Assembly: GCA_035626155.1 (NCBI GenBank)
Contig: DASPOF010000041.1
Span: 1 to 64,000 of the forward strand
Source of the DNA: DASPOF01 sp035626155
Lineage (GTDB): Bacteria; Desulfobacterota; Binatia; Binatales; Binataceae
Length of the DNA stretch: 64,000 nt
Reading direction: 5' to 3'
Made by a program: the position numbers and the translations under genes. Positions 63,417 through 64,000 of the stretch are shown here, in pieces. The notes under the pieces were generated by a model. It was not told the DNA's origin. It ran no database searches and saw only the letters and a list, made by a program, of their open reading frames with translations. Positions within the stretch are counted from its first letter, which is position 1, and every line of letters starts with the position of its first letter.

Positions 63417-64000
63417 ATGGGCAACATCACCGGTGGAGAGCTGGTTGCGCGCTGTCTCGCCAACGAGAACGTGAAATTCGTCTTCGGGCTGCCGAGTCCC
63501 GAGGTGGACCCTCTGCTCGCCAAGCTCGAGCAGTACGGAATTCGCCACGTTCCAATCCGCCACGAGGCCGCAGCCGTCCACATGGCGGAAGGGTTGTACA
63601 AGACCACCGGCCAGACCGCCGCGGTGATTGCCAATCCCGGACCCGGCTCGGCGAACCTGCTCCCCGGGGTCATCACTGCGCGTCACGAGGGTGTCCCGGT
63701 GGTCGTAATCACAACCCAGCACCGGCTGGGAGTCGTGTACCCGTCCCCGCCATCGACGTTCCAGGGCCAGGACCAGCTCGACGTCTTCAGGCCGACGGTC
63801 AAATGGAGCGCGCCGATCCTGCTCTGGGATCGAATCCCGGAAGTCTTTCGCCTTGCCTTTCGCGAGATGTGGACCGGGCGGCCGGGACCGGTGCATTTGG
63901 AATTTCTCGCGCCCCTGATGTACGCGACGGGCGATGAGGCAAGCGTCAAGGTGATGCCGCCGTCGAGCTATCGCGCGATTGCGGGCCCGCAGCCGTCGGA
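63417..64000 (+). CDS. Thiamine-diphosphate-binding enzyme (acetolactate synthase-like), 3' end outside window
   Basis: 194 codons are visible from the ATG at 63417 to the right edge without a stop. NITGGELVARCLANENVKFVFGLP is broken by G-P rather than the usual gly loop, then IRHEAAAVHMAEGLYKTTG carries the invariant Glu and the TPP N-domain pattern, and NPGPGSANLLPGVITARHEGVPVVV follows. The missing C-half would decide between acetolactate synthase, oxalyl-CoA decarboxylase or a related enzyme. GGAGG precedes the start. It is divergent from the L,D-transpeptidase gene across 248 bases. Confidence 0.8.
   Translation, partial: MGNITGGELVARCLANENVKFVFGLPSPEVDPLLAKLEQYGIRHVPIRHEAAAVHMAEGLYKTTGQTAAVIANPGPGSANLLPGVITARHEGVPVVVITTQHRLGVVYPSPPSTFQGQDQLDVFRPTVKWSAPILLWDRIPEVFRLAFREMWTGRPGPVHLEFLAPLMYATGDEASVKVMPPSSYRAIAGPQPS

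Overview
The window is a high-GC, densely coded chromosomal segment from a Gram-negative-type bacterium. Evidence includes Tat and lipoprotein signals, the MsrPQ periplasmic repair pair, RecBCD, and an HlyD/ABC-2 exporter. Together with a group 3b NiFe hydrogenase, a propionyl-CoA carboxylase/methylmalonyl-CoA mutase block, an F420-type LLM oxidoreductase and ThyX, this suggests a soil or sediment lineage near the deltaproteobacteria or Binatota. That placement is an inference from gene content, with no rRNA or phylogeny to test it. I see no prophage, CRISPR array or complete insertion sequence; the accessory-looking DNA is at about 1.6-2.4 kb and in a family of short hairpin repeats.

Layout. 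0-1.4 kb: an ECF-like sigma factor and a membrane zinc-finger protein cut by the left edge. 1.58-2.5 kb: a degenerate tRNA-Thr-like gene, a small PH-like protein, a long repeat copy and a terminator. 2.5-4 kb: a methyltransferase and iron superoxide dismutase. 4.1-9.4 kb (minus): hydBGDA hydrogenase genes plus a maturation protease. 9.6-17.6 kb: aldo/keto reductase, msrPQ, a glutathione transferase-like protein, a probable alpha/beta-hydrolase pseudoenzyme, an LLM oxidoreductase, GNAT, enoyl-CoA hydratase and DUF192 genes. 17.8-23.9 kb: carboxyltransferase, biotin carboxylase, biotin carrier and mutase large subunit, followed by pyruvoyl arginine decarboxylase. 23.9-27.5 kb (minus): CoxE-like VWA protein, MoxR ATPase, DUF309, thyX. 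27.7-30.3 kb: pyrD, rhodanese, pcp. 30.3-34.3 kb (minus): tal, pgi, gnd. 34.5-43.7 kb (minus): recC-recB-recD.

43.8-48.2 kb: MFS transporter, beta-propeller protein, a second enoyl-CoA hydratase and an envelope lipoprotein. 48.3-53.6 kb (minus): a YbhGFSR-like exporter with two separate ATPase genes and two permeases. 53.9-55 kb: a GNAT-like protein. 55.4-61.5 kb: phosphoketolase, acetate kinase and glucan phosphorylase. 61.6-63.2 kb (minus): a Tat-exported DUF882 protein and a LysM/L,D-transpeptidase. The right edge cuts a thiamine-diphosphate enzyme.

Working together: the glucan phosphorylase, phosphoketolase and acetate kinase genes form a route from stored glucan to acetate and ATP, with sugar-phosphate exchange by the tal/pgi/gnd block. 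The carboxylase/mutase genes give propionyl-CoA to succinyl-CoA, although the mutase small subunit and epimerase are absent here. The strongest unexplained signal is a dispersed hairpin element: three sites share an identical 64-bp span, and two longer copies (one with a decayed right half) carry extra hairpins. It has TA/TAGCAGG-type ends, and at two sites it supplies the TAG stop codon of the adjoining gene.
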